A DNA stretch of 64,000 bases from Leucobacter zeae (GTDB taxonomy: Bacteria > Actinomycetota > Actinomycetes > Actinomycetales > Microbacteriaceae): positions 1,715,850 through 1,779,849 of the forward strand of contig NZ_QYAB01000001.1 in NCBI RefSeq assembly GCF_016758175.1. The letters are read 5' to 3'. Positions 1 to 9,560 of the stretch are shown piece by piece; positions within the stretch are counted from its first letter, which is position 1, and every line of letters starts with the position of its first letter. The notes below the pieces were generated by a model, which saw nothing but the letters and a program-made list of their open reading frames with translations, was not told the DNA's origin and ran no database searches. The position numbers and the translations under genes were made by a program.

Positions 1-1005
1 AGCGAGGTCGAGCACGTCATGGCCACCCAGACGCTGCCGCTCAAGCCGTTCAAGACCATGGCGATCAACGTCGACGGCGAGCTGCGTCCGGGCGTCACCG
101 CGAAGGACATCATCCTCGCCGTCATCGCGAAGATCGGAACGGGCGGCGGCCAGGGCTACGTGCTCGAGTACCGCGGCTCCGCGATCCGCAGCCTCTCGAT
201 GGATGGGCGCATGACCATCTGCAACATGTCGATCGAGGCGGGAGCGCGCGCCGGCATGGTCGCCCCCGACGAGACGACCTTCGCGTACGTCCAGGGCCGC
301 GAGCACGCCCCGAAGGGTGCGGACTGGGACGAGGCCGTCGCCTACTGGAAGACGCTGCCCACCGATGAGGGCGCCGTATTCGACGCAGAGGTCTTCATCG
401 ACGCGAACGAGCTCGAACCGTTCGTGACCTGGGGCACCAACCCGGGCCAGGGCGTGCTGCTCAGCGATAGCGTTCCCGACCCGGCCGATATCGCGGACCC
501 GAACGAGCGCGCCAACGCCGAGCGCGCGCTCGAGTACATGGACCTGACCGCGGGCACGCCGATGAAGGAGATCGCGGTCGACGCGGTGTTCATGGGATCG
601 TGCACGAACAGCCGACTCGACGACCTGCGCACCTTCGCGAACCTCATCGCGGGCAAGCAGAAGGCCGACGGCGTGCGGCTGATGGTCGTTCCGGGGTCCG
701 CCCGCGTGCGTCTGGAAGCCGAGGCCGAGGGCATCGACAAGATTGTCGAGGAGTTCGGCGGGGAGTGGCGCTTCGCGGGCTGCTCGATGTGCCTCGGGAT
801 GAACCCGGACCAGCTCGCGCCGGGCGAGCGCTGCGCCTCGACCTCGAACCGCAACTTCGAGGGCCGCCAGGGCAAGGGCGGCCGCACGCACCTCGTCTCG
901 CCGCTCGTCGCCGCGGCGACCGCCATCCGCGGCACCCTGTCGAGCCCGTGGGACCTCCAGGAGGACGCCGCGCGGGGCATCACGCACGAGAAGGTTGAGG
1001 CCTGA
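1..1005 (+). CDS. leuC: 3-isopropylmalate dehydratase large subunit, 5' truncated
   Basis: LeuC with LeuD isomerises 2- to 3-isopropylmalate in cytosolic leucine biosynthesis. The reading frame is already open at base 1, so the start lies outside the window and about 334 C-terminal residues are present. The aconitase-type 4Fe-4S ligands are visible: Cys201 (window numbering) in MGSCTNSR, and Cys261 and Cys264 in AGCSMCLG. The stretch [18 protein letters not shown] is typical of LeuC. leuD follows after 2 nt, so the two are co-transcribed and probably translationally coupled. Family assignment is secure. Confidence 0.97.
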   Translation, partial: SEVEHVMATQTLPLKPFKTMAINVDGELRPGVTAKDIILAVIAKIGTGGGQGYVLEYRGSAIRSLSMDGRMTICNMSIEAGARAGMVAPDETTFAYVQGREHAPKGADWDEAVAYWKTLPTDEGAVFDAEVFIDANELEPFVTWGTNPGQGVLLSDSVPDPADIADPNERANAERALEYMDLTAGTPMKEIAVDAVFMGSCTNSRLDDLRTFANLIAGKQKADGVRLMVVPGSARVRLEAEAEGIDKIVEEFGGEWRFAGCSMCLGMNPDQLAPGERCASTSNRNFEGRQGKGGRTHLVSPLVAAATAIRGTLSSPWDLQEDAARGITHEKVEA

Positions 1006-1007
1006 AC

Positions 1008-1628
1008 ATGGAGCAGTTCACCACGCTGACCGGGATCGCGGCGCCGCTGAAGCGGTCGAACGTCGACACCGACCAGATCATCCCCGCCGTCTTCCTCAAG
1101 CGCGTCACCAAGACGGGCTTCGACGACGCGCTCTTCCACCACTGGCGGCAGGATCCCGACTTCGTGCTGAACCAGCCCGCGTACCAGGGAGCCGAGATCC
1201 TGGTCGCAGGCCCCGACTTCGGCACGGGCTCATCGCGCGAGCACGCCGTGTGGGCGCTGCGGGACTTCGGGTTCAAGGTCGTGATCTCGCCCCGCTTCGC
1301 CGACATCTTCCGCGGGAACTCCGGCAAGCAGGGTCTGCTCGCGGCGCAGGTCGACGAAGCCGACGTCGAGCGGCTGTGGGCCGCCATCGATGCGGCGCCC
1401 GGCACCTCGCTGACGGTGGACCTCGAGGCGCGGACGGTGTCGGTCGCCGACCTCGTCGTGCCCTTCCAGATCGACGATTACACGCGCTGGCGCCTCATGG
1501 AGGGCCTCGACGACATCTCGCTGACGCTGCGCAGCGAGGCCAAGATCTCCGAGTTCGAGGCGCAGCGCCCGGGCTGGATGCCGACGACGACCGCAGTGCC
1601 GTCACCCAACACCACGGAGGCCGCATGA
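1008..1628 (+). CDS. leuD: 3-isopropylmalate dehydratase small subunit
   Basis: LeuD is the swivel-domain partner of LeuC. The 206 aa length is normal for the family. The substrate-loop motif [13 protein letters not shown] is present, and the N-terminus [23 protein letters not shown] is the usual LeuD start, so the ATG at 1008 is well supported. The stop overlaps the murA start (ATGA at 1625-1628), which places murA in the same transcription unit. Confidence 0.97.
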   Translation: MEQFTTLTGIAAPLKRSNVDTDQIIPAVFLKRVTKTGFDDALFHHWRQDPDFVLNQPAYQGAEILVAGPDFGTGSSREHAVWALRDFGFKVVISPRFADIFRGNSGKQGLLAAQVDEADVERLWAAIDAAPGTSLTVDLEARTVSVADLVVPFQIDDYTRWRLMEGLDDISLTLRSEAKISEFEAQRPGWMPTTTAVPSPNTTEAA

Positions 1629-3082
1629 ATCACCAGAGCGTGACCGAGTCGACGATCGAAGCGACCGAGATTCCGGAGGGCTCCGTCAAGGAGTCGCCTG
1701 AAGCTCTCGACGCGGCGGGCCGCAAGCAGGATGCGCAGAAGGCTGCAGCCAGGGTCGGTCTGACCTCGAACGAGATCATCATCAACGGCGGGCGTCCCCT
1801 CAAGGGGACCATCGAGGTGCGCGGTGCGAAGAACCTCGCCCCGAAGGCAATGGTCGCCGCGCTGCTCGGCAAGACGCCGAGCGTGCTCCGCAACGTCCCG
1901 AACGTCTCCGACATCCGCATCGTCGCCGGGCTGCTCGCCCTGCACGGCGTGCAGATCACCCGCGGGGCTGATCCGGGCGAGTGGCACCTCGACTCCTCGA
2001 AGGTCGAGCAGGCGCATCACGCCGACATCGACGCTCATGCGGGATCCTCGCGCATCCCGATCCTCTTCTGCGGGCCGCTGCTGCACCGGCTCGGCGAGGC
2101 CTTCATCCCCGACCTCGGCGGCTGTCGGATCGGCGACCGGCCGATCGACTTCCACCTCGACGCGCTCCGCAAGTTCGGGGCCGTCGTCGAGAAGCGCCCC
2201 GCCGGCATCAGCCTGACCGCGCCCGACGGGCTGCACGGTGCGAACATCGAGCTGCCGTACCCCTCGGTCGGAGCGACCGAGCAGGTGCTGCTCACGAGCG
2301 TGCTCGCGAAGGGCCAGACCGAGCTGCGGAACGCCGCGATCGAACCCGAGATCATCGACCTCATCTGCATCCTGCAGAAGATGGGCGCGATCATCACGGT
2401 GGAGCCGAACCGGGTCATCTTCATCGAGGGCGTCGAGGAACTGCGCGGATACGATCACCGCGCGCTCTTCGATCGCAACGAGGCCGCGAGCTGGGCCTCG
2501 GCGGCGCTCGCGACGCGGGGCGACATCTTCATCGAGGGCGCGCAGCAGGAAGAGATGATGACCTTCCTGAACATCTTCCGCAAGGTCGGCGGCGACTTCG
2601 ACGTGCGCGACACCGGCATCCGCTTCTGGCACCCGGGCGGCGAGCTCAAGCCCGTGACGATCGAGACCGATGTGCACCCCGGCTTCATGACGGACTGGCA
2701 GCAGCCGCTCGTCGTGGCGCTGACGCAGGCGCAGGGGGTCTCGACGATCCACGAGACGGTCTACGAGAACCGGTTCGGCTTCACCGACGCGCTCAACCAG
2801 ATGGGCGCCGACATCAAGGTCTACAAGGACGGTCTGCACGACGATGCGAGGCGCGTGAAGCGCCGCGAGTTCGAGCAGGCTGCCGTCATCACCGGTCCGA
2901 CGCCCCTCACGGGCGCCGAGATCGAGGTGCCCGACCTGCGCGGCGGGTTCAGCTACCTCATCGCCGGGCTCACGGCCGAGGGGCAGACGAAGGTCACGAA
3001 CCTCGGGATCATCTCGCGCGGCTACGAGAACTTCATCGAGAAGCTGCGGCTGCTCGGAGCCGACTTCATCTACGAGAGCTGA
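1625..3082 (+). CDS. murA: UDP-N-acetylglucosamine 1-carboxyvinyltransferase
   Basis: MurA transfers enolpyruvate from PEP to UDP-GlcNAc, the first committed step of peptidoglycan synthesis, in the cytosol. The protein is 485 aa. The substrate-binding Lys69-Asn70 pair sits in [11 protein letters not shown]. The catalytic cysteine position is Cys167 in [14 protein letters not shown], so the fosfomycin-reactive residue is kept and not replaced by Asp as in mycobacteria. About 48 residues before the core ([14 protein letters not shown]) form a charged, low-complexity extension. The start is fixed by the ATGA overlap with leuD; a later start could remove part of the extension. A strong palindromic terminator follows. 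Confidence 0.93.
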   Translation: MNHQSVTESTIEATEIPEGSVKESPEALDAAGRKQDAQKAAARVGLTSNEIIINGGRPLKGTIEVRGAKNLAPKAMVAALLGKTPSVLRNVPNVSDIRIVAGLLALHGVQITRGADPGEWHLDSSKVEQAHHADIDAHAGSSRIPILFCGPLLHRLGEAFIPDLGGCRIGDRPIDFHLDALRKFGAVVEKRPAGISLTAPDGLHGANIELPYPSVGATEQVLLTSVLAKGQTELRNAAIEPEIIDLICILQKMGAIITVEPNRVIFIEGVEELRGYDHRALFDRNEAASWASAALATRGDIFIEGAQQEEMMTFLNIFRKVGGDFDVRDTGIRFWHPGGELKPVTIETDVHPGFMTDWQQPLVVALTQAQGVSTIHETVYENRFGFTDALNQMGADIKVYKDGLHDDARRVKRREFEQAAVITGPTPLTGAEIEVPDLRGGFSYLIAGLTAEGQTKVTNLGIISRGYENFIEKLRLLGADFIYES

Positions 3083-3088
3083 GCGATC

Positions 3089-3124
3089 GACGAACCCCGC
3101 GCGGCATGCCGCGCGGGGTTCGTC
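3089..3124. terminator. 36-bp perfect palindrome after murA
   Basis: Arms 3089-3106 and 3107-3124 are exact reverse complements, starting 6 nt after the murA stop. The stem is G/C-rich with no T run behind it (gcgtccggg). It is most likely the terminator of the leuCD-murA transcript. Confidence 0.85.
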
Positions 3125-3132
3125 GCGTCCGG

Positions 3133-3138
3133 GATAAT
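3133..3138 (+). promoter_or_regulatory. -10 box for plsC-like gene
   Basis: GATAAT lies 7 nt before the ATG at 3146. This suggests a leaderless mRNA and argues for that ATG over the one at 3137, which overlaps the box. Confidence 0.6.
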
Positions 3139-3145
3139 GAGAAGT

Positions 3146-3922
3146 ATGACTCGCACGGTGAAACTCAGAAGCAAGCCTTCTGCCGAGAAGCGCAGGCCCA
3201 CCGTGTTCTGGGTGCTCGCCGGCCTGATCCTGCCGCTGTGGTCGCTCATGGTGCGCTACCGGTTCACGCCGGAGTCGCGCCTGCCGAAGACGGGGCCGTT
3301 CATCCTCGCGCCGAATCACTACAGCGAGATCGACCCCATCGCGATGGGCGCCGCGGTGTGGCACCTGGGCCGGCTGCCCCGGTTCATGGCGAAGGCGAGC
3401 CTGTTCAAGGTCCCCGTGCTCGGGCGGCTGCTGAGCGCATCAGGCCAGATCCCCGTGGAGCGCGATGGCGCCGTGCGCTCGGGGGACGGCAAGCGCAACC
3501 CGATGGGCGCCGCGAACCAGCTCATCGAGCGCGAGTCCGCGGTGATCGTCTACCCGGAGGGCACGCTCACCCGCGACCCCGACCTGTGGCCCATGCGCGG
3601 CAAGAGCGGCGCGGTGCGACTGGCGCTCGTGTCGGGGATCCCGCTGATCCCCGTCGCCCACTGGGGGACGCAGCGGCTCATGCCGCGCTACGGCAAGCGG
3701 ATTCACCCGTTCCCGCGCAAGACCATCGAGATCTCGGTGGGCAAGCCGCTCGACCTCAGCCGGTTCGCCGACCGGAGCATCGACCAGAAGACCGTCAGCG
3801 AGGCGACCGACCTGCTCATGACCGCCATCACGGACCTGCTCGCGGAGCTGCGCGACGAGACGCCGCCCGCCGAACGCTGGGATCCTTCCCAGCACCAGCA
3901 GAGCGAAACGGGGCGCTTTTGA
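3146..3922 (+). CDS. plsC: 1-acyl-sn-glycerol-3-phosphate acyltransferase family protein
   Basis: A PlsC-type acyltransferase of 258 aa, expected to acylate lysophosphatidic acid to phosphatidic acid at the inner face of the membrane. The HX4D catalytic motif is NHYSEID (His58, Asp63). The glycerol-phosphate-binding EGT motif occurs in YPEGTLTRDPD. A hydrophobic segment near residues 20-36 is the likely membrane anchor. It overlaps gpsA by 4 nt, so two glycerophospholipid enzymes are coupled. The ATG at 3137 is an alternative start, but it falls inside the apparent -10 box. The exact acyl acceptor is inferred. Confidence 0.88.
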   Translation: MTRTVKLRSKPSAEKRRPTVFWVLAGLILPLWSLMVRYRFTPESRLPKTGPFILAPNHYSEIDPIAMGAAVWHLGRLPRFMAKASLFKVPVLGRLLSASGQIPVERDGAVRSGDGKRNPMGAANQLIERESAVIVYPEGTLTRDPDLWPMRGKSGAVRLALVSGIPLIPVAHWGTQRLMPRYGKRIHPFPRKTIEISVGKPLDLSRFADRSIDQKTVSEATDLLMTAITDLLAELRDETPPAERWDPSQHQQSETGRF

Positions 3923-5040
3923 GCACGCGGCCCGTTCCCGTCGTGTCCGTGCGCGGCGCCCGCAACCGCGGCCGCAAGGTCGCCGTCATCGGGTCGGGCA
4001 GCTGGGGCACGACCTTCGCCAAGGTGCTCTGCGACGCCGGTTGCGACGTGACCATCTGGGCGCGGCGTCCCGAGATCTCGCACGAGATCCAGGTGGCGAA
4101 GCGCAACAGCCAGTACCTGCCCGGCATCAACCTGCCGAAGTCGCTGCAGGCCACGAGCGATCTGTCCTCCGCACTCGCGGGCGCCCGGCTCGTCTTCCTC
4201 GCGGTGCCGAGCCAGACGCTGCGCCAGAACCTGCTCGACCTCGAGCCCTACCTCGACCGCCGCAGCGTGCTGGTGAGCCTCGTGAAGGGCGTCGAGAAGA
4301 GCACGACCATGCGGATGTCGGAGGTGATCGCCGACACGCTGGATCTCGAGCCGGAGCGCATCGCCGCGGTTTCGGGACCGAACATCGCGCTCGAGATCGC
4401 CAAGGAGCAGCCCACCGGGGCCGTGGCGTCCTGCGTCGACATGGGCGTGGCCCAGGAGATCGCGACCGCCGCATCGGCGCCCTACTTCCGCACCTACGTC
4501 AGCACCGACGTGGTCGGCACCGAGCTCGGCGGCGTGCTCAAGAATCTGATCGCCCTCGCCATCGGCATCGTCGACGGCGTGGGATACGGCGAGAACACGA
4601 AGGCCGCCATCATCACCCGCGGCCTCGCCGAGATGACGGAGTTCGCGGTCGCATCTGGCGCAGACCCCGCAACGCTCTCGGGTCTCGCGGGGCTCGGCGA
4701 TCTGATCGCGACCTGCCAGTCGCCCCTCTCGCGCAACAACACGGCCGGTCGGCTGATCGGGCAGGGCTACTCGCAGGAGGAGACGCGCGAGCAGATGCAG
4801 CAGGTCGCCGAGGGCATCACCTCGGTACCGCCCGTGCTCGATCTCGCGCGCGAGCGCGGCATCGTGATGCCCATCGTCGAGCAGGTGCAGATGGTGCTGA
4901 GCGGGCGGATGGCTCCGAAGAACCTCGGACCGCACCTCGCCACGGAGGACGATGTGCCGCAGCCGGAGCTCGCGCTCGGCGGGGACGCCCCCGGACGATT
5001 CAAACGCTTCCTGAACCGCATGAAGGGGAACCCAGCGTGA
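3919..5040 (+). CDS. gpsA: NAD(P)-dependent glycerol-3-phosphate dehydrogenase
   Basis: GpsA reduces dihydroxyacetone phosphate to sn-glycerol-3-phosphate, the phospholipid backbone. The Rossmann motif GSGSWG lies at residues 25-30 and the conserved segment LGGVLKNLIALAIG carries the catalytic lysine. Length is 373 aa from a TTG whose second base begins the plsC stop codon (TTGA overlap). GTG codons at 3943 and 3949 are possible later starts and would remove a poorly conserved N-terminal tail. The C-terminal 30 residues are basic and variable. The stop overlaps the ddl start. Confidence 0.95.
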   Translation: MSTRPVPVVSVRGARNRGRKVAVIGSGSWGTTFAKVLCDAGCDVTIWARRPEISHEIQVAKRNSQYLPGINLPKSLQATSDLSSALAGARLVFLAVPSQTLRQNLLDLEPYLDRRSVLVSLVKGVEKSTTMRMSEVIADTLDLEPERIAAVSGPNIALEIAKEQPTGAVASCVDMGVAQEIATAASAPYFRTYVSTDVVGTELGGVLKNLIALAIGIVDGVGYGENTKAAIITRGLAEMTEFAVASGADPATLSGLAGLGDLIATCQSPLSRNNTAGRLIGQGYSQEETREQMQQVAEGITSVPPVLDLARERGIVMPIVEQVQMVLSGRMAPKNLGPHLATEDDVPQPELALGGDAPGRFKRFLNRMKGNPA

Positions 5041-6185
5041 ACGACCTCACGAACCAGACGCCCGCAGACGGATCCGGCGCCGGCGCCAAACGCACCGTCG
5101 TGATCCTCTTCGGCGGCCGCTCGAGCGAGCACGGCATCAGCTGCGTCACGGCTGCCGGAGTGCTCCACGCGATCGACCGGACCCGATTCGAGGTGATCCT
5201 CGTGGGAATCACGAAGCAGGGCGCCACGGTGCTCATGTCCGAGGAGGATCTCGCCGGCTACCGCCTCGAATCGGGCGCGCTGCCCGAGGTGCGCGACAAC
5301 GGGACGCGAGTCCTGTGGCCGGCGTCGACCGAGACGCGCGCGCTGACGGTCATCGACCAGCACGGCGCGCTGCGCTCGCTCGGCAGCGCCGCGGCCGTGC
5401 TGCCGATGCTCCACGGCCCCTATGGCGAGGACGGCACGGTGCAGGGCATGCTCGACCTCGTCGACCTGCCCTACGTCGGCAGCGGCGTGCTCGGGTCGGC
5501 GCTGTGCATGGACAAGCACGCCGTGAAGACGATGCTCGCCGACGCGGGGATCGCGGTCGCCCCGTGGAAGACGATCACCCAGCAGCAGGTCGAGCGCGAC
5601 CCGTACCTCGTCGAGCGCCTCGATGAGGGGTTGGAGTACCCGCTCTTCGTGAAGCCGGCGCGAGCCGGCTCGAGCGTCGGCGTGAGCCGCGTCGAGAGCG
5701 CCGCCGAGATCCCCGCGGCGCTCGACGTCGCGTTCGCCGAGGACCGGACCGTGCTGGTCGAATCGGGTGTCGAGGGCCGCGAGGTCGAGATTGCTGTACT
5801 TGAGGGGCGCGGGGGAGCCGCCCCTCGCACGAGCTCGGTCATCGGCGAGATCGTGTTCTCTGGCCGTGCGTTCTACGACTTCGAGGCGAAGTACCTCGGG
5901 GCGTCCGGCGTCGACCTCGAGCTGCCGGCGAAGGTCACCGACGCCGAGTTCGCGGCGATCCGCGACGCCGCGGTCCGCTCTTTCGAGGTGGCCCAGTGCG
6001 CCGGGCTCTCACGCATCGACTTCTTCCTCACCGCCGACGGCCCCGTGCTCAACGAGATCAATACGCTCCCGGGGTTCACCCCGATCTCGATGTACCCGCG
6101 GCTCTGGGAGGAATCCGGCCTGAGCTACTCCGATCTGATCACCGAGCTCGTCGAGCTCGCGATCGAAAAGCGGCCGGCGTACTGA
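5037..6185 (+). CDS. ddl: D-alanine--D-alanine ligase
   Basis: Ddl joins two D-alanines for the peptidoglycan stem peptide, using ATP-grasp chemistry in the cytosol. Visible features are the N-terminal GGRSSEHGIS loop, the ATP-grasp lysine region FVKPARAGSSVGVSRV, and the C-terminal metal-binding NEINTLPGFTPISMYP. Length is 382 aa. The GTG start at 5037 overlaps the gpsA stop and has an AAGGGGA Shine-Dalgarno sequence upstream. It forms a coupled plsC-gpsA-ddl run. Confidence 0.96.
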   Translation: MNDLTNQTPADGSGAGAKRTVVILFGGRSSEHGISCVTAAGVLHAIDRTRFEVILVGITKQGATVLMSEEDLAGYRLESGALPEVRDNGTRVLWPASTETRALTVIDQHGALRSLGSAAAVLPMLHGPYGEDGTVQGMLDLVDLPYVGSGVLGSALCMDKHAVKTMLADAGIAVAPWKTITQQQVERDPYLVERLDEGLEYPLFVKPARAGSSVGVSRVESAAEIPAALDVAFAEDRTVLVESGVEGREVEIAVLEGRGGAAPRTSSVIGEIVFSGRAFYDFEAKYLGASGVDLELPAKVTDAEFAAIRDAAVRSFEVAQCAGLSRIDFFLTADGPVLNEINTLPGFTPISMYPRLWEESGLSYSDLITELVELAIEKRPAY

Positions 6186-6232
6186 CCGGACCGGGGCCGG
6201 CGGGATGCCCCCCGACGCCCAGCACCCGCCTC

Positions 6233-6730
6233 CTACTCGGACGGCTTCTGCACGTCGAGCGTGTCGTCGACGGACGTGCACTTGCGCTCCTGCGGGAGCT
6301 GCTGCGCGACGCTGCTGAGGTCGATGATCGCGTCGGTGCCGCTCGACTGCTCCGAGTCGATGTAGACGGCGAGGCCCGGGTTCCTGCCGTAGGCCTCGAA
6401 CCGGAAGATCGGCGCTGCCGAGTCGTCCCGGATCCAGTCGACCCCGTTCACGTTGATGCACGCATCGGTCGTCGGCCCGCTCGGCTCGATGCCGCAGACG
6501 AGCTGCACGCCGGCGTGCTCGCCCCACGCGCCGGTCGACTGCGCGTTCGTGGTGCGGCGCTCCATGCCGCCGACGGTCTCGGGCAGGCGCACGATCACGT
6601 CGGCGCACGCCGGATCGTTCGCGTTCTCGGCCGCCCGCATGGGCACGTCGCCCGCGCAGGCGGTGAGCGTCGAGACCGCCGCGGCGATGACTGCGGTGAT
6701 GGTGAGGATCCTGGTGCCGCGCTTGTTCAC
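6233..6730 (-). CDS. DUF3515 family lipoprotein
   Basis: A 165-aa predicted lipoprotein. It has a basic N-terminus, a hydrophobic stretch and a lipobox with the modified cysteine at Cys25 (LTACAG). The body matches the actinobacterial DUF3515 pattern, with LPETVGGMERR and RFEAYGRNPGLAVYI segments and further cysteines. The family has no known function. Its position between ddl and thiL is, to my knowledge, common in related genomes. The start is a GTG 6 nt after a TAGGCT box, suggesting leaderless expression. Confidence 0.85.
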   Translation of the reverse strand: MNKRGTRILTITAVIAAAVSTLTACAGDVPMRAAENANDPACADVIVRLPETVGGMERRTTNAQSTGAWGEHAGVQLVCGIEPSGPTTDACINVNGVDWIRDDSAAPIFRFEAYGRNPGLAVYIDSEQSSGTDAIIDLSSVAQQLPQERKCTSVDDTLDVQKPSE

Positions 6731-6736
6731 CCGACC

Positions 6737-6742
6737 AGCCTA
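6737..6742 (-). promoter_or_regulatory. -10 box for DUF3515 gene
   Basis: On the minus strand TAGGCT is followed by 6 nt and the GTG start of the DUF3515 gene, a leaderless arrangement. Confidence 0.55.
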
Positions 6743-6781
6743 GTGCCGAGTCCTGATGGGGAGCCGGGCGCTCGACCAGCC

Positions 6782-6887
6782 CGTCGACCTGCGCGAGCGT
6801 GGAGCGAGGGCCTCTCGTCATTCTGTGCGAGCGCGGGGTGGGCGCCTCTCGTCATCCTGCGCGAGCGGAGCGAGTCGCAGGATCCAC
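6782..6887 (+). repeat. Dispersed repeat, copy A, with two decayed tandem units
   Basis: The full 37-nt unit spans 6851-6887. Inside it, ATCCTGCG (6854-6861) and CGCAGGAT (6876-6883) form an 8-bp stem around GAGCGGAGCGAGT-like sequence. It is identical to the unit at 22014-22050. Partial copies precede it at about 6782-6808 and 6811-6833; the latter is 21/23 identical to 6845-6867. The unit ends 6 nt before the thiL -10 box. Confidence 0.85.
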
Positions 6888-6893
6888 CGGTGC

Positions 6894-6899
6894 TAGCTT
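6894..6899 (+). promoter_or_regulatory. -10 box for thiL
   Basis: TAGCTT followed by 6 nt and GTG at 6906 suggests a leaderless thiL mRNA. Repeat copy A occupies the region where a -35 would lie. Confidence 0.5.
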
Positions 6900-6905
6900 G
6901 GTCAC

Positions 6906-7958
6906 GTGATGGAGAACGCCTCGGGTGAGATGCCGACGACCGGAGGACCGACCGTCGGCGAGCTGGGGGAGGCCGGCGTGCTGCGACGGGTGCTCGCGGC
7001 CTTCGGTGCCGCGGATGCCGCGATCGTCGGTCCGGGAGACGATTGCGCCGTGCTGCGAGCGAGCGGCGATACGGTCGTGACGACCGACACGATGGTCGAG
7101 GGCCCCGATTTCCGCCGTGCCTGGCATGACGGATTCGACCTCGGCTGGAAGCTCGCCGCGACCAATCTCTCCGACGTCGCTGCGATGGGCGCCAGGCCGG
7201 TCGCACTGACGGTCGCCTTCGCCGTGCCGCGGGATACCCCGGTCGCGCTGCTCGAGCGGATCGCTGCGGGGATCGACGCAGCCTGCCGGGCCCTGGCGCC
7301 GGGGTGCGGGGTCGTGGGCGGAGATCTCGGCACCGCCCCGGTCGTGATGGCGTCGGTGACGGCCATCGGCGCGCTCGACGGCCGCGAGCCGGTGCTGCGC
7401 GCGGGCGCGCGTCCCGGGGACGTCGTGGCGTACGCGGGCGACCTCGGGCTCGCCGGGATCGGCCTGGGGCTCCTCTTCGCAGCGTCGGCCGACGCCGACG
7501 GTACGGCGCGCGGCGACGGGGTGCAGGCGCTGCGCGACGGGCACCCGGCCGCGCTGCGGGCGCAATTGGCCCCGAACCCCCCGATCCGCCTCGGCGCGAT
7601 CGCGGCGGGGGCGGGCGCCAGCGCGATGATGGATGTCTCGGACTCCCTCTCGATCGACGCCGATCGGCTCGCGCGGGCGAGTGCGGCGGTGCTCGACCTC
7701 GACGGGGCGCTGCTCGCGGCGGCGTTCGGCGAGCAGGGCGGCGAACGGGTGCCGCTCTCGGCGATGCTCGCCGGAGGCGAGGACCACGGGCTCCTCGCGA
7801 CGTTCCCCGCATCTGCCGCGCCTCCCGAGGGCTTCCGGACGATCGGTACCATGCGCGCTCCTGAAGCGGGGGAAGCGCCGGGTCTGCGGCTCGACGGCGA
7901 CGTCTGCGCGCCGCGCGGGTGGGATCCGTACACGGTGCGCCTGCCCGGTCTGCGTTGA
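6906..7958 (+). CDS. thiL: Thiamine-monophosphate kinase
   Basis: ThiL phosphorylates thiamine monophosphate to the cofactor thiamine pyrophosphate. The 350-aa protein shows the PurM/ThiL-fold signatures: IVGPGDDCAVL, VTTDTMVEGPDF, the NLSDVAAMGARP segment, and GGDLG in the second half. A DVSDSLSIDADRL metal-binding stretch follows. The start is GTG 6906 or the adjacent ATG 6909. It ends 27 bp from the convergent pucR-like gene. Confidence 0.95.
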   Translation: MMENASGEMPTTGGPTVGELGEAGVLRRVLAAFGAADAAIVGPGDDCAVLRASGDTVVTTDTMVEGPDFRRAWHDGFDLGWKLAATNLSDVAAMGARPVALTVAFAVPRDTPVALLERIAAGIDAACRALAPGCGVVGGDLGTAPVVMASVTAIGALDGREPVLRAGARPGDVVAYAGDLGLAGIGLGLLFAASADADGTARGDGVQALRDGHPAALRAQLAPNPPIRLGAIAAGAGASAMMDVSDSLSIDADRLARASAAVLDLDGALLAAAFGEQGGERVPLSAMLAGGEDHGLLATFPASAAPPEGFRTIGTMRAPEAGEAPGLRLDGDVCAPRGWDPYTVRLPGLR

Positions 7959-7985
7959 GTTGAGCCGCAGCGATTCGGATCCACG

Positions 7986-9560
7986 CTAGGCGTCGTCGGG
8001 ACCCGCCAGCCGGAGCGCGGCCCAGAGTTCGGCCCGGACGTCGGGGGAGTCGAGGTCGACCTGAAGCAGATTCGCGGCGGTCTGCACCCGAGCCTTGAGC
8101 GTGTGCCTGTGGATTCCGAGCTCGGTCGCGGCGGGGCTCGTCTGCCCGTGGTGCGCGAGCCACGTGGTCAGGCTCTCCTCGATCCGATCGTCGTGGCGGG
8201 CGTCGTGGTGCCTGAGCGGCGCGAGCAGTCCTGCGGCGCGCTGGTGGGCCTCGGGGTGCCCGTTGAGCAGGTGGAGCACGCCGGAGTGCAGCGCGGGGAG
8301 GTAGTCGATCGGCGCGGCCGACCCGCTCGCGACGGCGTACTCGAGCGCGCGATCGGCCTGCCCGACGAGTTCGCCGAGGGCGTGCAGCGTGCCCCGGTCC
8401 GAGACGCCGGACGGCACGCCGTGGGCGAGCAGCAGGCGGCGGATCGCAGGCAGGTAGCGCGCCTCCGCGATGATGAGCGGGCCCCCGTCGAGCGCGGAGC
8501 CGAGGAGCCCGGGGCTCCCCGCGTCGAGCGAGTGCAGATCCTCGTTGAACGATGCGTCGCGCACGGCCGACCCGTCGTATCGCACGACGACGACGGATCC
8601 CTGCGGGATCCGCGCGAGCGTGCCCGATGCGAGCTTCTCCGCGAGCGGGAAGTTGTCGGCGAGCAGCAGATGGACGATCGCCTCCCGGAGCGTCGCCTGG
8701 GCCGCGTCGATCCCGCTCCGGTGCTCGAGCTGGAGCGTGGCGAGCGCAGCGACGAGTCCGAGGAGCGTTCGCTCGGCGGTATCCGGGGCGCCGCTGTCCT
8801 CGGAGACGAGCACGCCGAGCACCTGACCCTGCCGCCCGAGCACCTGCATCTGGACGCCGGGGCCCGAGCCGGAACCGATGCGGCCCGCGCTCACGCCGCG
8901 CTCGACGAGCCTCCTGGCCTCGCGCCGGATCCACTCGCCCTGAGCGGCGAGCCGTTCGCCCTGCGGCGCGAGCTCGATGATTCTGCCGGTGCGATCGGTG
9001 ATGCAGACCCAGCGGCCGAGCCGGCTCGCGGCCTCCCGCACCGCGGACCCCAGGCCGTCCTGGTGCAGCGAGGCGTTCGTGACGGCGCGCTGCGACTCGA
9101 GCGCCCACACGTCGCGGTCGCGGATCCGAGCGTTGATCAGCCGCACCGAGGTCTGCACGATCGCGATGAACGGCGTGTCGTACGGCACGCGGAAGAGCGG
9201 CAGGCCGAGGCGGTCGCAGGCCGAGACGATCGGGGCGGGCACTCGGTCCCAGTGCAGGCCGACGCCCACGCCGAGGGCGGCGGCGCCCGCGTCGACGAGT
9301 CGGCCCACGTACGCATCGGCGTCCGCCTGGCGGCGCAGCGCCTCGAATCGCGCGCCGGTCGTGAGCAGCACCGTCCGCGGGGTGAGGAACGGTGCGGGGT
9401 CCTCCAGCTCGCTCACGTGCACCCAGCGCACGGAGCGAGCGGGTGTGCCGTCGTCCGCACCGGCGATGAGCACGAGCCCGAGCTGGTACTCGTGGAGGAG
9501 CTGTCCGAGCTCGATCGCGGGAGAGGGCGCCGCCTGCAGGAGGTCGGGAGGTACTGCCAT
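7986..9560 (-). CDS. PucR family transcriptional regulator
   Basis: A PucR-type regulator of 524 aa. The N-terminal PucR domain covers roughly residues 20-140 and a GGDEF-like/CdaR middle region follows. The C-terminal PucR HTH domain is near residues 465-520, with AATELGIHRHTLKARVQTA as the recognition helix region. ATG 9560 is preferred over a TTG 27 nt upstream because it has a GGAG about 10 nt before it. The gene diverges from gabT, and PucR proteins often activate adjacent amine or GABA catabolic genes, so control of gabT-gabD is a reasonable inference. Confidence 0.88.
   Translation of the reverse strand: MAVPPDLLQAAPSPAIELGQLLHEYQLGLVLIAGADDGTPARSVRWVHVSELEDPAPFLTPRTVLLTTGARFEALRRQADADAYVGRLVDAGAAALGVGVGLHWDRVPAPIVSACDRLGLPLFRVPYDTPFIAIVQTSVRLINARIRDRDVWALESQRAVTNASLHQDGLGSAVREAASRLGRWVCITDRTGRIIELAPQGERLAAQGEWIRREARRLVERGVSAGRIGSGSGPGVQMQVLGRQGQVLGVLVSEDSGAPDTAERTLLGLVAALATLQLEHRSGIDAAQATLREAIVHLLLADNFPLAEKLASGTLARIPQGSVVVVRYDGSAVRDASFNEDLHSLDAGSPGLLGSALDGGPLIIAEARYLPAIRRLLLAHGVPSGVSDRGTLHALGELVGQADRALEYAVASGSAAPIDYLPALHSGVLHLLNGHPEAHQRAAGLLAPLRHHDARHDDRIEESLTTWLAHHGQTSPAATELGIHRHTLKARVQTAANLLQVDLDSPDVRAELWAALRLAGPDDA

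Noticed and set aside
3089..3124. Palindromes considered as insertion-sequence ends or attachment sites
   Set aside because: No transposase or integrase is nearby, and each palindrome directly follows a stop codon, which fits terminators.
6782..6887. Repeats considered as a CRISPR array
   Set aside because: Units are decayed, unequally spaced and too few, with no cas genes.
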